Positions 1 through 8,860 of a DNA stretch of 42,632 bases are shown one piece after another. Source of the DNA: a virus. Made by a program: the position numbers and the translations under genes. Where the stretch lies: the IMG/VR virus record IMGVR_UViG_3300047388_000050, positions 1 to 42,632 of that record. One strand, 5' to 3'. The notes below the pieces were generated by a model. The model saw nothing but the letters and a program-made list of their open reading frames with translations. It was not told the origin of the DNA and did not search any database. Every line of letters begins with the position of its first letter. The first letter of the stretch is position 1.

Positions 1-104
1 GGCCGCTCTTTGGTCGGGAGGGTTCAGAGGGTTTCAAAGTGGCTGGCAGCGCAACGCTGCTGGCCTTTTCTTCGACCCCCGCAATGGGGAGTTTGGAGGC
101 TGTC
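1..104. other. Left terminal non-coding leader
   Basis: These bases precede the likely start of the small terminase gene. The small-terminase frame stays open back to a GTG at 39 but lacks a ribosome site there. I see no repeats or clear promoter. Joined to the last 112 bases of the window, this stretch would make up the HNH-to-terminase junction where cos normally lies in phages with this gene order. That is inference from gene order; the cleavage site cannot be recognised. Confidence 0.4.
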
Positions 105-605
105 ATGGCCCGTGGTGGTGCTAGGGCTAGGTCTGGTCCTGTTGCTGATTTGGACGCGTTTGCGCGTGAGCGCGATGGTGCTGATTGGATTGCGCTCCCG
201 GATTCCTGGCCTCATGATGCCCCGTCTTGGCCGTTGGATAACCCTAACGACACTGAAACTGGGGCTCCGTTGTTTCGGCATGAGCGTGAGTTGGAGTTGT
301 GGGGGCGGTTGTGGGGTCAGGGTCAGGCGCCGGCTTGGATCCTGGATAAGCAGGAGACCGCTGTTGCCCTGTACGTCAGGCTCCTGACAGTGGTTGAGGC
401 GACTATCAGTGTGAAGTCTGCCCCGCTGTTGGCTGAGATGCGGCGTCAGCAGGAGATGCTGGGGCTGTCTACGGATGGTTTGTTGCGGAACAAGTGGCGT
501 TTCAAGGGTCACGAGGGCATGTCTGCCGCGGTTGAGGAAGCTCCTGCTGAGAAGCGGGCGAACGTGACTGACCTGTTTGCAGGGGTGAAGGTTCGTGGAG
601 CATGA
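105..605 (+). CDS. Terminase small subunit
   Basis: A 166-residue protein placed directly before the large terminase, where the DNA-recognition subunit of the packaging motor normally sits. The middle (about residues 55-150) is helical and rich in charged and aromatic residues, consistent with P27-like small terminases. The ATG at 105 is preferred over GTG 39 and ATG 84 because GGAGG lies at 95-99, five bases upstream. It overlaps the next gene by 11 bases, so translation is probably coupled. The role is assigned from position and general character, since no diagnostic motif is visible. Confidence 0.72.
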   Translation: MARGGARARSGPVADLDAFARERDGADWIALPDSWPHDAPSWPLDNPNDTETGAPLFRHERELELWGRLWGQGQAPAWILDKQETAVALYVRLLTVVEATISVKSAPLLAEMRRQQEMLGLSTDGLLRNKWRFKGHEGMSAAVEEAPAEKRANVTDLFAGVKVRGA

Positions 606-2220
606 GGGGACTATCCCGCCGCTTCTGACTCTTGGCCGTTTGGCTGCTTCGTGGATGTTCGCGCATTGTCGTGTGCCTGATGGTGATACGGCGCGTGACC
701 CGTTTCGTCCGACGATGGATCACATTGTCTATCTAGGCAACTATTACGAGATCCGGCCCTCGGCTAAGCGTGGCGAGAAGAACACAGCGTTTGTTTACCG
801 CAACGGGATTTGGATTGCTGCTCAGAAGGTGGGCAAGTCTCCTGGGATTGCGGCACAGGCGTGCTTCGAGTTTGTTGGGCCGGCACTCTTTGACGGGTTC
901 GCTGCGGCTGGCGAGGTTTACCGGTGCAAGGATCATGGGTGCCCGTGCGGCTGGGTGTATGAGTATGCGCTTGGTGAGCCTAAGGGTCGTCCGTGGGCTA
1001 CCCCGCGCATTCAGATCGCGGCTGTGGTTGAGGATCAGGTTGAGAACACGTGGGGCGCTCTTGTCCCGATGATTGATTCTGGCCCGCTCGCCAATTTGTT
1101 GACGACGGGTGAGGCGTTCATCAAGCATCCGAACAAGAATCGTGACTCTCGTATCGAGACGGTGACTTCGAAGGCTGATGGGCGTCTTGGTGCGCGTATT
1201 AGTGCTGGTTTCTGTGATGAAGTCGGTTTGTGGACTGATTCGAACAAGATGAAGAAGTTCTACCGTACTTTGGCCCGTGGCGCCGCTGGTATGGGCGGCA
1301 GGTTGTCGGCTTCGACTAACTGTTATGACCCTTCCGAGAATTCGCAGGCCCAGGATTTGCATGAGTCGCGGCAGAAGGACGTGTATAAGCACTATTTTCC
1401 GCCTGACCCGAAGCTGAACTTCAAGTTGAAGGCTGATCGGAAGAAGATTTTCGCGTTCAATTACCGGCATTCCCCTTGGGTTGATATCCGGTCGATTGAG
1501 GCTGAGGCGGCTTCTGTGATGGAGGCTAACCCGGCTGAGGCTGAGCGGTTCTTCGGTAACCGGATCGTTGCGGGTTCGCGGTCGTGGTTGCAGCCTGGTC
1601 AGTGGGAATCGCGGAAGGCTGTCACGTCCGTGAAGCCGCGGACGAAGGTTTGTGCCGGGTTTGACGGTTCGGAAACGAATGACGTTACCGGTATCCGGTT
1701 GGAGACCCTTGATTTTTACCAGTTCACGCCGCGGTATTTCGGTGGGGAGCGGGAAACGATCTGGGATCCGCGGCAGTGGGAGGGCCGTGTACCGCGCCCG
1801 GAGATTCACCGGGCGTGGGAGGACATCAACAACCAGTTTGAGATTGTCCGCGCTTACTGTGACCCGTTCAAGTTCGAAACCGAGCTGGATGAGTGGAAAG
1901 CGCAGTACGGGGAAAAGGTGTTCTTCGAGTGGCGGACTAACCGTATCTCGCAGATGCACGCCACGTTGGAGCGGATGAAAACGGACATTGTTGAGCCGGA
2001 TTCGAAGTTCTCCCATGACGGGTGCGAGACAACGGGGTTCCATATGCGGAACGCGGTTGAGCGTGCCCGTCAGGGCCAGACCTACATTCTCGGTAAGGCT
2101 TCCGAGTTGCAAAAGATTGACCTTGCCATGTCGTCGGTGCTCGCGCATGAGGCTGCTGCTGATGCGGTGGCTTCGGGCGCGAATAACCCTGACGCAGACC
2201 AGTACGTTTACGTGTTTTAG
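595..2220 (+). CDS. Terminase large subunit
   Basis: ATPase-nuclease of the DNA packaging motor, 541 residues, the usual length. The N-terminal ATPase shows a diverged Walker A (AQKVGKSPG, about 76-84, with K81-S82), a Walker B ending in FCDEVGLW (D208-E209) and a coupling motif SAST-N at 238-242. The C-terminal RNase H-like nuclease shows acidic candidates in VCAGFDGSE (D357), YCDPFKFE (D423) and the helix KIDLAMS (D509). It would act at the portal vertex with the small subunit and the portal encoded on either side. GTG start, preceded by a GGTGAAGG-like ribosome site and overlapping the upstream gene. Confidence 0.93.
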   Translation: MEHEGTIPPLLTLGRLAASWMFAHCRVPDGDTARDPFRPTMDHIVYLGNYYEIRPSAKRGEKNTAFVYRNGIWIAAQKVGKSPGIAAQACFEFVGPALFDGFAAAGEVYRCKDHGCPCGWVYEYALGEPKGRPWATPRIQIAAVVEDQVENTWGALVPMIDSGPLANLLTTGEAFIKHPNKNRDSRIETVTSKADGRLGARISAGFCDEVGLWTDSNKMKKFYRTLARGAAGMGGRLSASTNCYDPSENSQAQDLHESRQKDVYKHYFPPDPKLNFKLKADRKKIFAFNYRHSPWVDIRSIEAEAASVMEANPAEAERFFGNRIVAGSRSWLQPGQWESRKAVTSVKPRTKVCAGFDGSETNDVTGIRLETLDFYQFTPRYFGGERETIWDPRQWEGRVPRPEIHRAWEDINNQFEIVRAYCDPFKFETELDEWKAQYGEKVFFEWRTNRISQMHATLERMKTDIVEPDSKFSHDGCETTGFHMRNAVERARQGQTYILGKASELQKIDLAMSSVLAHEAAADAVASGANNPDADQYVYVF

Positions 2221-2228
2221 GAGCCCGG

Positions 2229-3725
2229 ATGCTGACGAAGCAGGACGCAACGGAACAGGTAAACAAGCTGTACCGGATCCTTCAGTACCGGGGCCAAGAG
2301 GCGACCGAGTTCAAGGAATTCTACGAGGGTAACCAGCCTCTCGCCTTCGCGTCGAAGGAATGGAAGAACTTCAACTCCTCCCGGTATAAGGGCTTCACGG
2401 ACAACTGGTGTGAGGTTGTGGTCAACGCGGCTTCGGAGCGGATCGCCGTCCAGGGGTTCAGCCTTCCCTCTTCCAAGGGTTCGCGGCAGTCTACGCGTGA
2501 GAAGAAACTCTATGACTCTTGGTTGATGAATGAGCAGGACTCGTGGAGTTCTCAAGGGTTTCTGGATGCGATGATCAGCCGGCGTTCGTTCGCGTTGGTG
2601 TGGGGTGACCCTAACGGGGAGCCGATCATCACGTGGCGGGATGCTCGTCAGGCGATTGTCTGGTATGACGCGGAGACGAATCGTCGCCGTAAGTACGGGA
2701 TGGTGATCTGGGATGACTTGGACGCGAATAAGGAGTTCGTCACTCTTTACGATGACGATTTCGTGTACAAGTTTTCACGTGCGCGAGTGTTTGCCGGGTT
2801 CACTGGTCTGGCACTTCCTGAGACTGTGCTTAGTTCGTTGTCGTTTGATGGCGGCTGGGTCATGGACGAAGAGAATTCGGGTGTGAACCATCTGGGGCGT
2901 GTGCCTTTGGTGGAGTTCCCGAACAGGCCGGTGCTCGGTAAGGGGCCGTTGTCTGAGATTCAGGGTGTCATTCCGATGCAGAATGCCATCAACTTGTTGT
3001 GGGCGTATCTGTTCAATGCTGCTGATTATGCGTCGATGCCTGCCCGCGTGATCATGGGTCAGGCGCCCCCGAAGATCCCGATCATTGACAGCAATGGCAA
3101 AAAGATCGGTGAGCGGGACATTGACGAGGAGAAGCTGACTCAGGGCCGCATGTTGTGGCTGACCGGCGAGAATACCAAGATCGGTCAGTTTGATTCCGCG
3201 AAGCTTGACGTGTTCACGGACACGATCGAGAAAGCGGTCCAGCATATCGCCGCGCAGACCCGCACGCCGCCGCAGTACCTGATTACCAGTAATGGCATGT
3301 CGAACATGTCTGCTGAGGCGATCATGGCGGCTGAGGCCGGTCTGGTGCAGAAAGTGACGCAAGCGAAGGAGTTCTTCACGCCACGCGTCAAGGACGTGTT
3401 CGAGCTGATTGCGTTGCAGCTCGGGGATGACAAGATGGCGAAAGAGGCTCGTCTTGGGCGTGTGGATTGGAAGGATTCGAATTCCCGCTCCGAAGCCCAG
3501 AGGGCTGACGCGATGGTGAAGGACATCCAGTCCGGTTACCCGTTCGAGTACCTGTTGGAGAAGTACGGGCATTCGCCTTCGGAGATCTCCCGGATCATGG
3601 ACATGAAGGACGCGGAGACGCAGAGGAACATGGCCGCAGGTATTGGTGACCTATTGAACGCGTCCTCGATCGGCAACAGCGCGACCATTGATAGTGGCGC
3701 GAAGCCTACCGGCGCTGCGGCTTAG
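2229..3725 (+). CDS. Portal protein (SPP1 gp6-like)
   Basis: A 498-residue protein immediately after the large terminase. It has the layout of SPP1 Gp6-type portals: a helical N-terminus, a central clip/wing region, and a long helical stem region containing the PPQYLIT segment and the AEAIMAAEAGLVQK helix typical of this family in actinophages. Portals form the dodecameric ring through which DNA enters and leaves the capsid. The start at 2229 has AGGAG at 2219-2223. It lies nine bases after the terminase stop, in the same transcription unit. Confidence 0.9.
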   Translation: MLTKQDATEQVNKLYRILQYRGQEATEFKEFYEGNQPLAFASKEWKNFNSSRYKGFTDNWCEVVVNAASERIAVQGFSLPSSKGSRQSTREKKLYDSWLMNEQDSWSSQGFLDAMISRRSFALVWGDPNGEPIITWRDARQAIVWYDAETNRRRKYGMVIWDDLDANKEFVTLYDDDFVYKFSRARVFAGFTGLALPETVLSSLSFDGGWVMDEENSGVNHLGRVPLVEFPNRPVLGKGPLSEIQGVIPMQNAINLLWAYLFNAADYASMPARVIMGQAPPKIPIIDSNGKKIGERDIDEEKLTQGRMLWLTGENTKIGQFDSAKLDVFTDTIEKAVQHIAAQTRTPPQYLITSNGMSNMSAEAIMAAEAGLVQKVTQAKEFFTPRVKDVFELIALQLGDDKMAKEARLGRVDWKDSNSRSEAQRADAMVKDIQSGYPFEYLLEKYGHSPSEISRIMDMKDAETQRNMAAGIGDLLNASSIGNSATIDSGAKPTGAAA

Positions 3726-3728
3726 CCC

Positions 3729-4802
3729 GTGGTGGCCGTGGACGCGGCAACGGTCGCTGCTGTGGATGGTGTGGCGTCGGCTTATCAGGCGAAGCAGATT
3801 TCGTTGGCTGGGCGTGCGGCGAATGTGGTTGTGGGTTTGTGGCGTGGGGTGAATCCTGCGTCTATGTCCGCTAGCTGGGGTGGTGTTTCGGTTGCGGCGT
3901 TCACGACGGTGCAGCGTGCACAGTTTGTGATGGCCGCGAACGCTGACCCTTACATTGAGTCGGTCGCTGGTGCTTTCGGTGGCGTGTCTTTGACGGATGC
4001 GCCGTTGTCGCCTGCCGCGTTCGCTGGTGTTGCGTCTGATGGGCGTTCGTTGGCTGGATTGTTGCTGACGGGGCCTGTGACTGCGAAGAGGGCTGTTGCG
4101 GCTGGGTTCTCGCAGGATGATGCGATGGATGCCGGGGCTGCTGCTTTGCGGACTGCGGTTGAGACGCAGATCGCTGAGGCCGGGTCTATGGCGAACATGG
4201 TTTCCATGTTTGTTCGGGACACGGTTCCGCCGTCGTGGGCGAACACGGTCACTGATAACGGGCGTACAGGGATCCGTGGTGATGACGGTTCGGTGAAACC
4301 GTATTTCCGGCCTGCGAAGTATGTTCGCATGTGCCAGGGCGGTGCGTGTTCCCGGTGCGTGGTGTTGGCCGGTTCGGTCTATTACAACGACACTGCTTTT
4401 GCTCGGCATCCGCGCTGTCATTGCGTGAATGTCCCTGTTGACGAGAACGTGGCCGGGTATAAGGCAACGGACCCGAAGGCGTGGTTTGATTCGTTGTCTG
4501 AAGAGGCGCGGGTCAAGACGTTCGGCAGGGCTGGTGCTGATGCTATTTCGGCTGGTGCTGACCTGAATCAGGTGGTCAACGCCCGTCGCGGCATGTATGT
4601 CACTAAGGGTGGTTTGAAGGCCACGACCGAGGGCACAACGAAGCGCGGCCTTTACGGCGTGGCGAATGGTAACCATTCCGCTAGTGCTTTGGCTCGTGGT
4701 GTGACGCGTGCCCGTCTGATGCCTGAAGAGATTTTCCGCCTGTCCAATGGCAACCGTGAAGAGGCCATCCGCCTGTTACGGCAGTATTCCTACATCCGCT
4801 AA
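3729..4802 (+). CDS. MuF-like minor capsid / head maturation protein
   Basis: A 357-residue protein between portal and scaffold, the usual place of MuF-type minor head proteins, which sit inside the head near the portal. Its C-terminal half carries the family signature: a CQGGACSRCVVLAG segment followed by RHPRCHCVNVP, a Cys/His cluster that resembles the MuF C-terminal domain. The N-terminal 150 residues are Ala/Val-rich and helical. Start is GTG 3729; GTG 3732 is an alternative and no strong ribosome site separates them. A protease role has been proposed for some relatives but is not shown here. Confidence 0.82.
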   Translation: MVAVDAATVAAVDGVASAYQAKQISLAGRAANVVVGLWRGVNPASMSASWGGVSVAAFTTVQRAQFVMAANADPYIESVAGAFGGVSLTDAPLSPAAFAGVASDGRSLAGLLLTGPVTAKRAVAAGFSQDDAMDAGAAALRTAVETQIAEAGSMANMVSMFVRDTVPPSWANTVTDNGRTGIRGDDGSVKPYFRPAKYVRMCQGGACSRCVVLAGSVYYNDTAFARHPRCHCVNVPVDENVAGYKATDPKAWFDSLSEEARVKTFGRAGADAISAGADLNQVVNARRGMYVTKGGLKATTEGTTKRGLYGVANGNHSASALARGVTRARLMPEEIFRLSNGNREEAIRLLRQYSYIR

Positions 4803-4820
4803 ACAAACAAAGTCCCACAA

Positions 4821-4850
4821 CCCCTTGCCGCAATGGCAGGGGGTTTTCTT
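4821..4850 (+). terminator. Intrinsic terminator-like hairpin between MuF and scaffold
   Basis: A nine-pair stem (CCCCTTGCC 4821-4829 against GGCAGGGGG 4835-4843, one G-U pair) with loop GCAAT, followed by TTTTCTT. Because scaffold and capsid genes follow without an obvious new promoter, it probably acts as a partial terminator or a processing or stability element that sets capsid expression. Two similar hairpins occur further along the late operon. Confidence 0.7.
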
Positions 4851-4883
4851 ATGCCCCGCAACGGGGAGAAGGAAGCAACTACC

Positions 4884-5555
4884 ATGCCTGAACCCATTAC
4901 ACCCACCGTCCCTGCTGCTGTCGTCCCGGCTGAACCCATTACACCCGCTGAGCCTGTCGTTCCCGCTGTCGAACCTATTGAAGGCGCACCAGCCGAGGGC
5001 GATCTGACGCCGGAAGCCGAAGCCGCCCTCGGTGATCCTGGCAAGCGTGCCATCGATTCGATGAAGGCCAAGCTTGCCGCTGAGAAGGCGGCGAAGAAGG
5101 CTCTCGCGGATGAACTTGCCGCGCTGAAGGCCCCGAAGCCGGGTGACGAGAAGACCGCAGAGGACTGGCAGCGTGAGGCTGATGCCCGCGCCATGTCCAA
5201 AGCAAACGAGCGTGTCCTGAAAGCTGATCTGAAGCTTGCGGCCAAGGACATCCTAGTTGATCCCACGGACGCGCTCCTGAACTTGGACCTGTCCCAGTTC
5301 GAGCCTGATGCTGACGGCGAGTTTGACGCTGATGACATCGCTGAGGCTCTCAAAGATTTGGTGAAGCGTAAGCCTCACCTCGGAAAACTCTCCGCGCAAA
5401 GCGGAGGCCCGCGTGTGCCCAAGGTTCCTGCGGATCCAGCCGGAGTGACGAAAACCCCCCTAACGCTTGACGAGCAAATCGCCCAAGCGAACAAAGCGGG
5501 CGATGTCATGAGGGTCATTTCACTGCAAAACCAGAAACTCGCGAACCGCGAGTAA
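4884..5555 (+). CDS. Capsid scaffolding protein
   Basis: A 223-residue, highly acidic protein directly before the major capsid gene. Residues 1-45 are a Pro/Glu/Val-rich unstructured tail, 50-100 form an Ala/Lys/Glu helical coil (KAKLAAEKAAKKALADELAAL), and the C-terminus is Lys/Arg-rich, as expected of a scaffold whose basic tail binds the capsid shell. Start ATG 4884 is chosen for AAGGAAG eight bases upstream; in-frame ATG 4851 overlaps the terminator region. A 16-base direct repeat at 4889-4904 and 4931-4946 suggests an in-frame duplication of 14 codons in the flexible tail. Confidence 0.85.
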   Translation: MPEPITPTVPAAVVPAEPITPAEPVVPAVEPIEGAPAEGDLTPEAEAALGDPGKRAIDSMKAKLAAEKAAKKALADELAALKAPKPGDEKTAEDWQREADARAMSKANERVLKADLKLAAKDILVDPTDALLNLDLSQFEPDADGEFDADDIAEALKDLVKRKPHLGKLSAQSGGPRVPKVPADPAGVTKTPLTLDEQIAQANKAGDVMRVISLQNQKLANRE

Positions 5556-5580
5556 ACAACAAACCCTTTAGGAGGATTCC

Positions 5581-6759
5581 TTGTCTGGAATCACAGGGTT
5601 GGGCACAACCTATAACCTGCCCAACTACACCGGCGTGCTTCACCAGCTTTCCCCTACTTCCACCCCGTTCTTCTCCACCATTGGTGGCTTGTCGAACGGT
5701 GGCGGTCAGGTTACTTCCACCGAGTTCGAGTGGGAAGCCTATGACCTTCGCTCCCCCGGTCAGAACACTGCGTTGCAGGGTGCTACTGCCCCGACTGCGC
5801 AGAACCGTGTCCGTCAGAACGTGACTAACGTGGTTCAGATCCATCAGGAAAAGGTCTCCGTTTCGTACACCAAGCAGGCCGCTTTCGGCTTGAAGGCTGG
5901 TACGAACAACGATCAGACCAACCCGATCCTGAACGAAGTGGATTGGCAGACCCGTCAGATGCTGACTCAGATGGTGCGTGACGCCAACTGGTCCTTCATC
6001 AACGGCGTCTACCAGAAGCCGACCGACAACACCACGGCTGCTCGCACCCGTGGTCTTCTGCCGGCCATTCAGACGAACCGGTCCGCTCAGTCTGACGCCG
6101 TGTCTTACACGGGTGCCACGTCCGCGACTGACACGATCACTGTCACTCACGCGCTGGCTGTGAATGACAAGATCATCTTCACCGCGAACACTGGCGCTGC
6201 CCTGACTCTTGGCCGCACCTACTACGTGGTTTCGGTCTCGACTACCGTCAGCTTCAAGGTGTCCCTGACCAAGGGCGGCACCCCGATCACTGTCGGTACC
6301 GGTTCGGGCATCAACCTGACCCGCGGTTCCGCTACTGCGGTCACCCGTGATCAGGTCAACGGCCTCGCGCAGCAGGTCTACGACAACGGCGGCATCAACG
6401 ACGAACTGTCTGCGGTGTTCCTCGTGAACTCCACCCAGAAAGTCAACCTGTCCAAGGCGTACACCACGCAGTTCCAGGACGACAACCGCACCATGGGCGG
6501 CGTGAGCATGTCCACGATCATCACGGACTTCGGCACCCTCGGTGTCATGGTTGACCGTGCCGTTCCTCAGGACACCATCGCGCTCGTGTCCCTTGGCGAG
6601 TGCTCCCCGGTTTACCTTGAGGTTCCGGGTAAGGGTCACTTCTTTGCTGAGCCTCTGGCGAAGACCGGCGCGTCTGATGATGTGCAGCTCTACGGCGAGG
6701 TTGGTCTCGCTTACGGTGTCGAGTCTTCTCACGGCATCCTGACTGGCTGCTCCCTCTAA
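5581..6759 (+). CDS. Major capsid protein
   Basis: A 392-residue HK97-fold coat protein, probably of the SU10/DUF5309-like group: the N-terminal segment YTGVLHQLSPTSTPFFSTIGG and the EWEAYDLRSPG motif are characteristic. A Thr/Val/Gly-rich stretch at about 175-255 looks like an inserted beta-rich domain on the outer face. Start is TTG 5581 with GGAGG at 5571-5575, a strong site as expected for the most abundant virion protein. It follows its scaffold by 25 bases. Confidence 0.9.
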   Translation: MSGITGLGTTYNLPNYTGVLHQLSPTSTPFFSTIGGLSNGGGQVTSTEFEWEAYDLRSPGQNTALQGATAPTAQNRVRQNVTNVVQIHQEKVSVSYTKQAAFGLKAGTNNDQTNPILNEVDWQTRQMLTQMVRDANWSFINGVYQKPTDNTTAARTRGLLPAIQTNRSAQSDAVSYTGATSATDTITVTHALAVNDKIIFTANTGAALTLGRTYYVVSVSTTVSFKVSLTKGGTPITVGTGSGINLTRGSATAVTRDQVNGLAQQVYDNGGINDELSAVFLVNSTQKVNLSKAYTTQFQDDNRTMGGVSMSTIITDFGTLGVMVDRAVPQDTIALVSLGECSPVYLEVPGKGHFFAEPLAKTGASDDVQLYGEVGLAYGVESSHGILTGCSL

Positions 6760-6780
6760 CCGGATTGGAGGCCAGTAATT

Positions 6781-7347
6781 ATGGCTCGTTTTGCTGAGGT
6801 TGCTGACCTCCAAGCCCGGACGAAGGTTGTGTATGCCGGGGCGGACATCGCATGGGTTCAAACCTTGCTCGATGACGCTTCGGCGCACCTTCGGGACATT
6901 CTTGGGTGGCAGGTTTTCCCTGCCGCCCAAGTTTCGTACACGACGAAGGTTTGGGCGGGTGTTTTCAACCGTCTCCCTATTCAGCCGGTGATTTCGTTGG
7001 ATTCGGTGTCGATCCCGGACACGTTCATGACGTATGACGTTTATGACGGCGGGTTCGAGACTGACACGAACGGTATCGCCACGATCACGTTCACTGCGGG
7101 TTATTCTTCGGCGCCTCAGTCGTTGCTGTCTTGGTGTTGCGTGTTGGCGGCGCAGGTCATTGATGCTGTGACGAAACTGGGGATGCTGGGCAACGGCGGT
7201 TTGTCGTCTGTGTCGATCGATGACTTCAAGCTGGTGTGGTCACAGAGTGCGGAGAATGGTTTGGGCGGGTACACCCTCCCTGACCGTGTTGTGGCCCAGT
7301 TGCGGGCCGCGTACGGCACCACAGCCTATGTGACGGGTTCCGCATGA
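6781..7347 (+). CDS. Head-tail adaptor
   Basis: A 188-residue protein right after the capsid gene, the standard place for the adaptor ring that binds below the portal. The N-terminus (MARFAEVADLQART) is helical, the middle (VISLDSVSIPDTFMTYDVYDGGFE) is beta-rich, and a long hydrophobic helix lies near 115-140, which fits gp6/gp15-type adaptors. GGAGG lies nine to ten bases before the ATG. It overlaps the next gene by ATGA. Confidence 0.78.
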   Translation: MARFAEVADLQARTKVVYAGADIAWVQTLLDDASAHLRDILGWQVFPAAQVSYTTKVWAGVFNRLPIQPVISLDSVSIPDTFMTYDVYDGGFETDTNGIATITFTAGYSSAPQSLLSWCCVLAAQVIDAVTKLGMLGNGGLSSVSIDDFKLVWSQSAENGLGGYTLPDRVVAQLRAAYGTTAYVTGSA

Positions 7348-7799
7348 GTACCGCCGCGAACCTGACCTTGGCTGGGCGGAAATGGCACGAGTCGATGATG
7401 GATGACACGTGCACGATCACCCGTTCGAGCGCCAACGGGACGCTAACACCGTCCAGCGGCATCCCTCCCGTTGATGGGCTGGAACCGGCGTCCGGTTTGT
7501 TAGATGAGACGACTGGTCTTTATCCGGTGTTCCCGGTGATCATCTACACCGGCCCTTGCCGGGTGGTTGTGCAGCCGCGTCCGCCGAAGGACACGCACAC
7601 GGTGGGTCAGGTTGAGGCTGTGACTAATGCCCGTCTTGATCTTCCGGTGGTGGCGTCTGCCAGTGTGCGTGATGGGGATGTGGTGGTGTTCACCACGTCG
7701 ATTGATCCTGGCCTTGTTGGTGCGAAGTATCGTTTGCGGGGCCTTGCAGGTCAGACGCACGGTACGGCGCGCAGGTTCTTTGTGGAGGCGTACACATGA
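7344..7799 (+). CDS. Head-tail stopper
   Basis: A 151-residue protein of predicted beta structure (GPCRVVVQPRPP, GDVVVFTTSIDP, KYRLRGLAG), second in the connector cluster. In this gene order the product is the stopper that seals the portal channel after packaging. Assignment rests on order, size and the beta pattern. Starts and ends in ATGA overlaps, so the connector genes are translationally coupled. Confidence 0.7.
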   Translation: MSTAANLTLAGRKWHESMMDDTCTITRSSANGTLTPSSGIPPVDGLEPASGLLDETTGLYPVFPVIIYTGPCRVVVQPRPPKDTHTVGQVEAVTNARLDLPVVASASVRDGDVVVFTTSIDPGLVGAKYRLRGLAGQTHGTARRFFVEAYT

Positions 7800-8185
7800 G
7801 TTTCACGGTGGAAGTCAACGGCATTGAACGTGTCATTGAGGGTTTCCGGTTGGCCGACAGGGTTTCTGCGGTCAACATCCGCAAGGCTGTTGAGGTCACT
7901 TCCCGACACGTGAAGGACGACGCGAAGAAGAATTCAAAGGAACTCTTCGGCGCGTCTTCAGAGGTCAGGCACCAACCGTCAACCTACCAGTACGAAATGA
8001 AGTTCCCGTCTAAGGGTGTGGTTGAGGGCTGGATTGGTCCGGTGAAGGGCTGGAAGCAGGCTGCTATTCCCTTGGAGTACGGCACCCCGCACACGGCCCC
8101 GAAACCTGCCCTTGAGCCCGCCCTTGCGGCGAACCTGGATGACCTGATCAAGGGCGTCAGTATCGCTGTTGGTGAGGCGCTGTGA
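7796..8185 (+). CDS. HK97 gp10-like tail/neck protein
   Basis: A 129-residue protein with the HK97-gp10 pattern: an N-terminal beta-alpha segment, a helix of alternating charge (TSRHVKDDAKKNSKELFG), and the C-terminal WIGPVKGWKQAAIPLEYGTPHTAPKPAL stretch, where LEYGT and a following Pro-rich turn are typical of the family. It works at the neck during tail joining. Overlaps both neighbours by four bases (ATGA and GTGA). Confidence 0.8.
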   Translation: MSFTVEVNGIERVIEGFRLADRVSAVNIRKAVEVTSRHVKDDAKKNSKELFGASSEVRHQPSTYQYEMKFPSKGVVEGWIGPVKGWKQAAIPLEYGTPHTAPKPALEPALAANLDDLIKGVSIAVGEAL

Positions 8186-8595
8186 TCCGCGAACACAAGA
8201 ACGCGCTCCTGGCACGACTCAGGGCGGACACCCCCATGGCGAACATCGTCATTGACGGGATCGTTGACCCTAACGCCGCGCCAGTCCTACCCCCGTATAT
8301 TTCCGTTTCTACTGCTACCAACAGGTTTAGCACGGAGCGTGAGTCTTCCGAGACGCCGACTGTGCTTGAGTTCCGGATCACGGTCCACAGTGTGGGCGTG
8401 GATTCGGAGCAGGCGGGGTATTTCTCTGACCGCGTGTTTACGCAGTTCGCTGGTTGGCGTCCTGTCGTGACCGGGTGGGCTCCGCAGGCGGTTCAGCATT
8501 ATCGTTCCATGCCGGTCATGCCTGACGCGACCGTGAACCCTGCTACCCAGTACATCACGGACGTTTTCACGCTCACGTCCCGACGAGCTAGCTGA
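8182..8595 (+). CDS. Tail terminator protein
   Basis: A 137-residue protein in the last connector slot before the tail tube. The layout is an N-terminal helix (REHKNALLARLRADT), then PYISVSTATNRF, then EFRITVHSVGVDSEQAGYFSDRVF and a terminal beta strand, similar to lambda gpU-type tail terminators that cap the tail tube. GTG start inside the GTGA overlap with the preceding gene. Function inferred from order and secondary-structure pattern. Confidence 0.72.
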   Translation: MIREHKNALLARLRADTPMANIVIDGIVDPNAAPVLPPYISVSTATNRFSTERESSETPTVLEFRITVHSVGVDSEQAGYFSDRVFTQFAGWRPVVTGWAPQAVQHYRSMPVMPDATVNPATQYITDVFTLTSRRAS

Positions 8596-8612
8596 CCCTT
8601 CCCACTTTCCTT

Positions 8613-8640
8613 AGCGCCTCCATTCAGGGCGCTCATTTTG
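8613..8640 (+). terminator. Hairpin with T-run before the tail-tube genes
   Basis: AGCGCC at 8613-8618 pairs with GGCGCT at 8628-8633 across a nine-base loop and is followed by CATTTTG. It lies in the only sizeable gap between the tail terminator and the small acidic gene at 8663. A partial terminator or RNA-stability element that adjusts tail-tube expression is likely. It is weaker than the hairpin at 4821. Confidence 0.5.
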
Positions 8641-8662
8641 CATGCCCTTTTGGAGGCACCAC

Positions 8663-8860
8663 ATGGCACTGATCCGAGTGATCAATAACCACACGGGCGA
8701 CGAAGGCGAGGTTGACGAGGCCTGGCTTGAGCGTTGGCCCGAAGACTTCAACCCCCTTGATGGTGACGGCAACGCCGTCCCTCCCGTAGAAGACCCCGCG
8801 CCGGAACCTCCGGCGCTGGAAGAACCGCCGTCTGACGGCACCACGAAGGAGATCAACTAA
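8663..8860 (+). CDS. Small acidic protein, unknown function
   Basis: A 65-residue, very acidic protein. Residues 1-25 (MALIRVINNHTGDEGEVDEAW) look folded and the rest is Pro/Glu-rich and disordered. The start at 8663 is chosen for GGAGG about six bases upstream, over the in-frame ATG at 8642. It shares TAATG with the tail-tube gene. Similar short acidic proteins precede the tail-tube gene in other actinophages, but I know no proven function. Confidence 0.7.
   Translation: MALIRVINNHTGDEGEVDEAWLERWPEDFNPLDGDGNAVPPVEDPAPEPPALEEPPSDGTTKEIN

Noticed and set aside
733-2250. A 505-codon open frame on the minus strand across the terminase gene
   Set aside because: Shadow of the GC-rich terminase codon pattern: Arg/Leu/Pro-rich translation without motifs, no ribosome site, fully antisense to a clear gene.
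5515-6930. A 471-codon minus-strand frame across the capsid gene
   Set aside because: Low-complexity Val/Gly/Arg translation antisense to the major capsid protein. No start signal and no recognisable domain.
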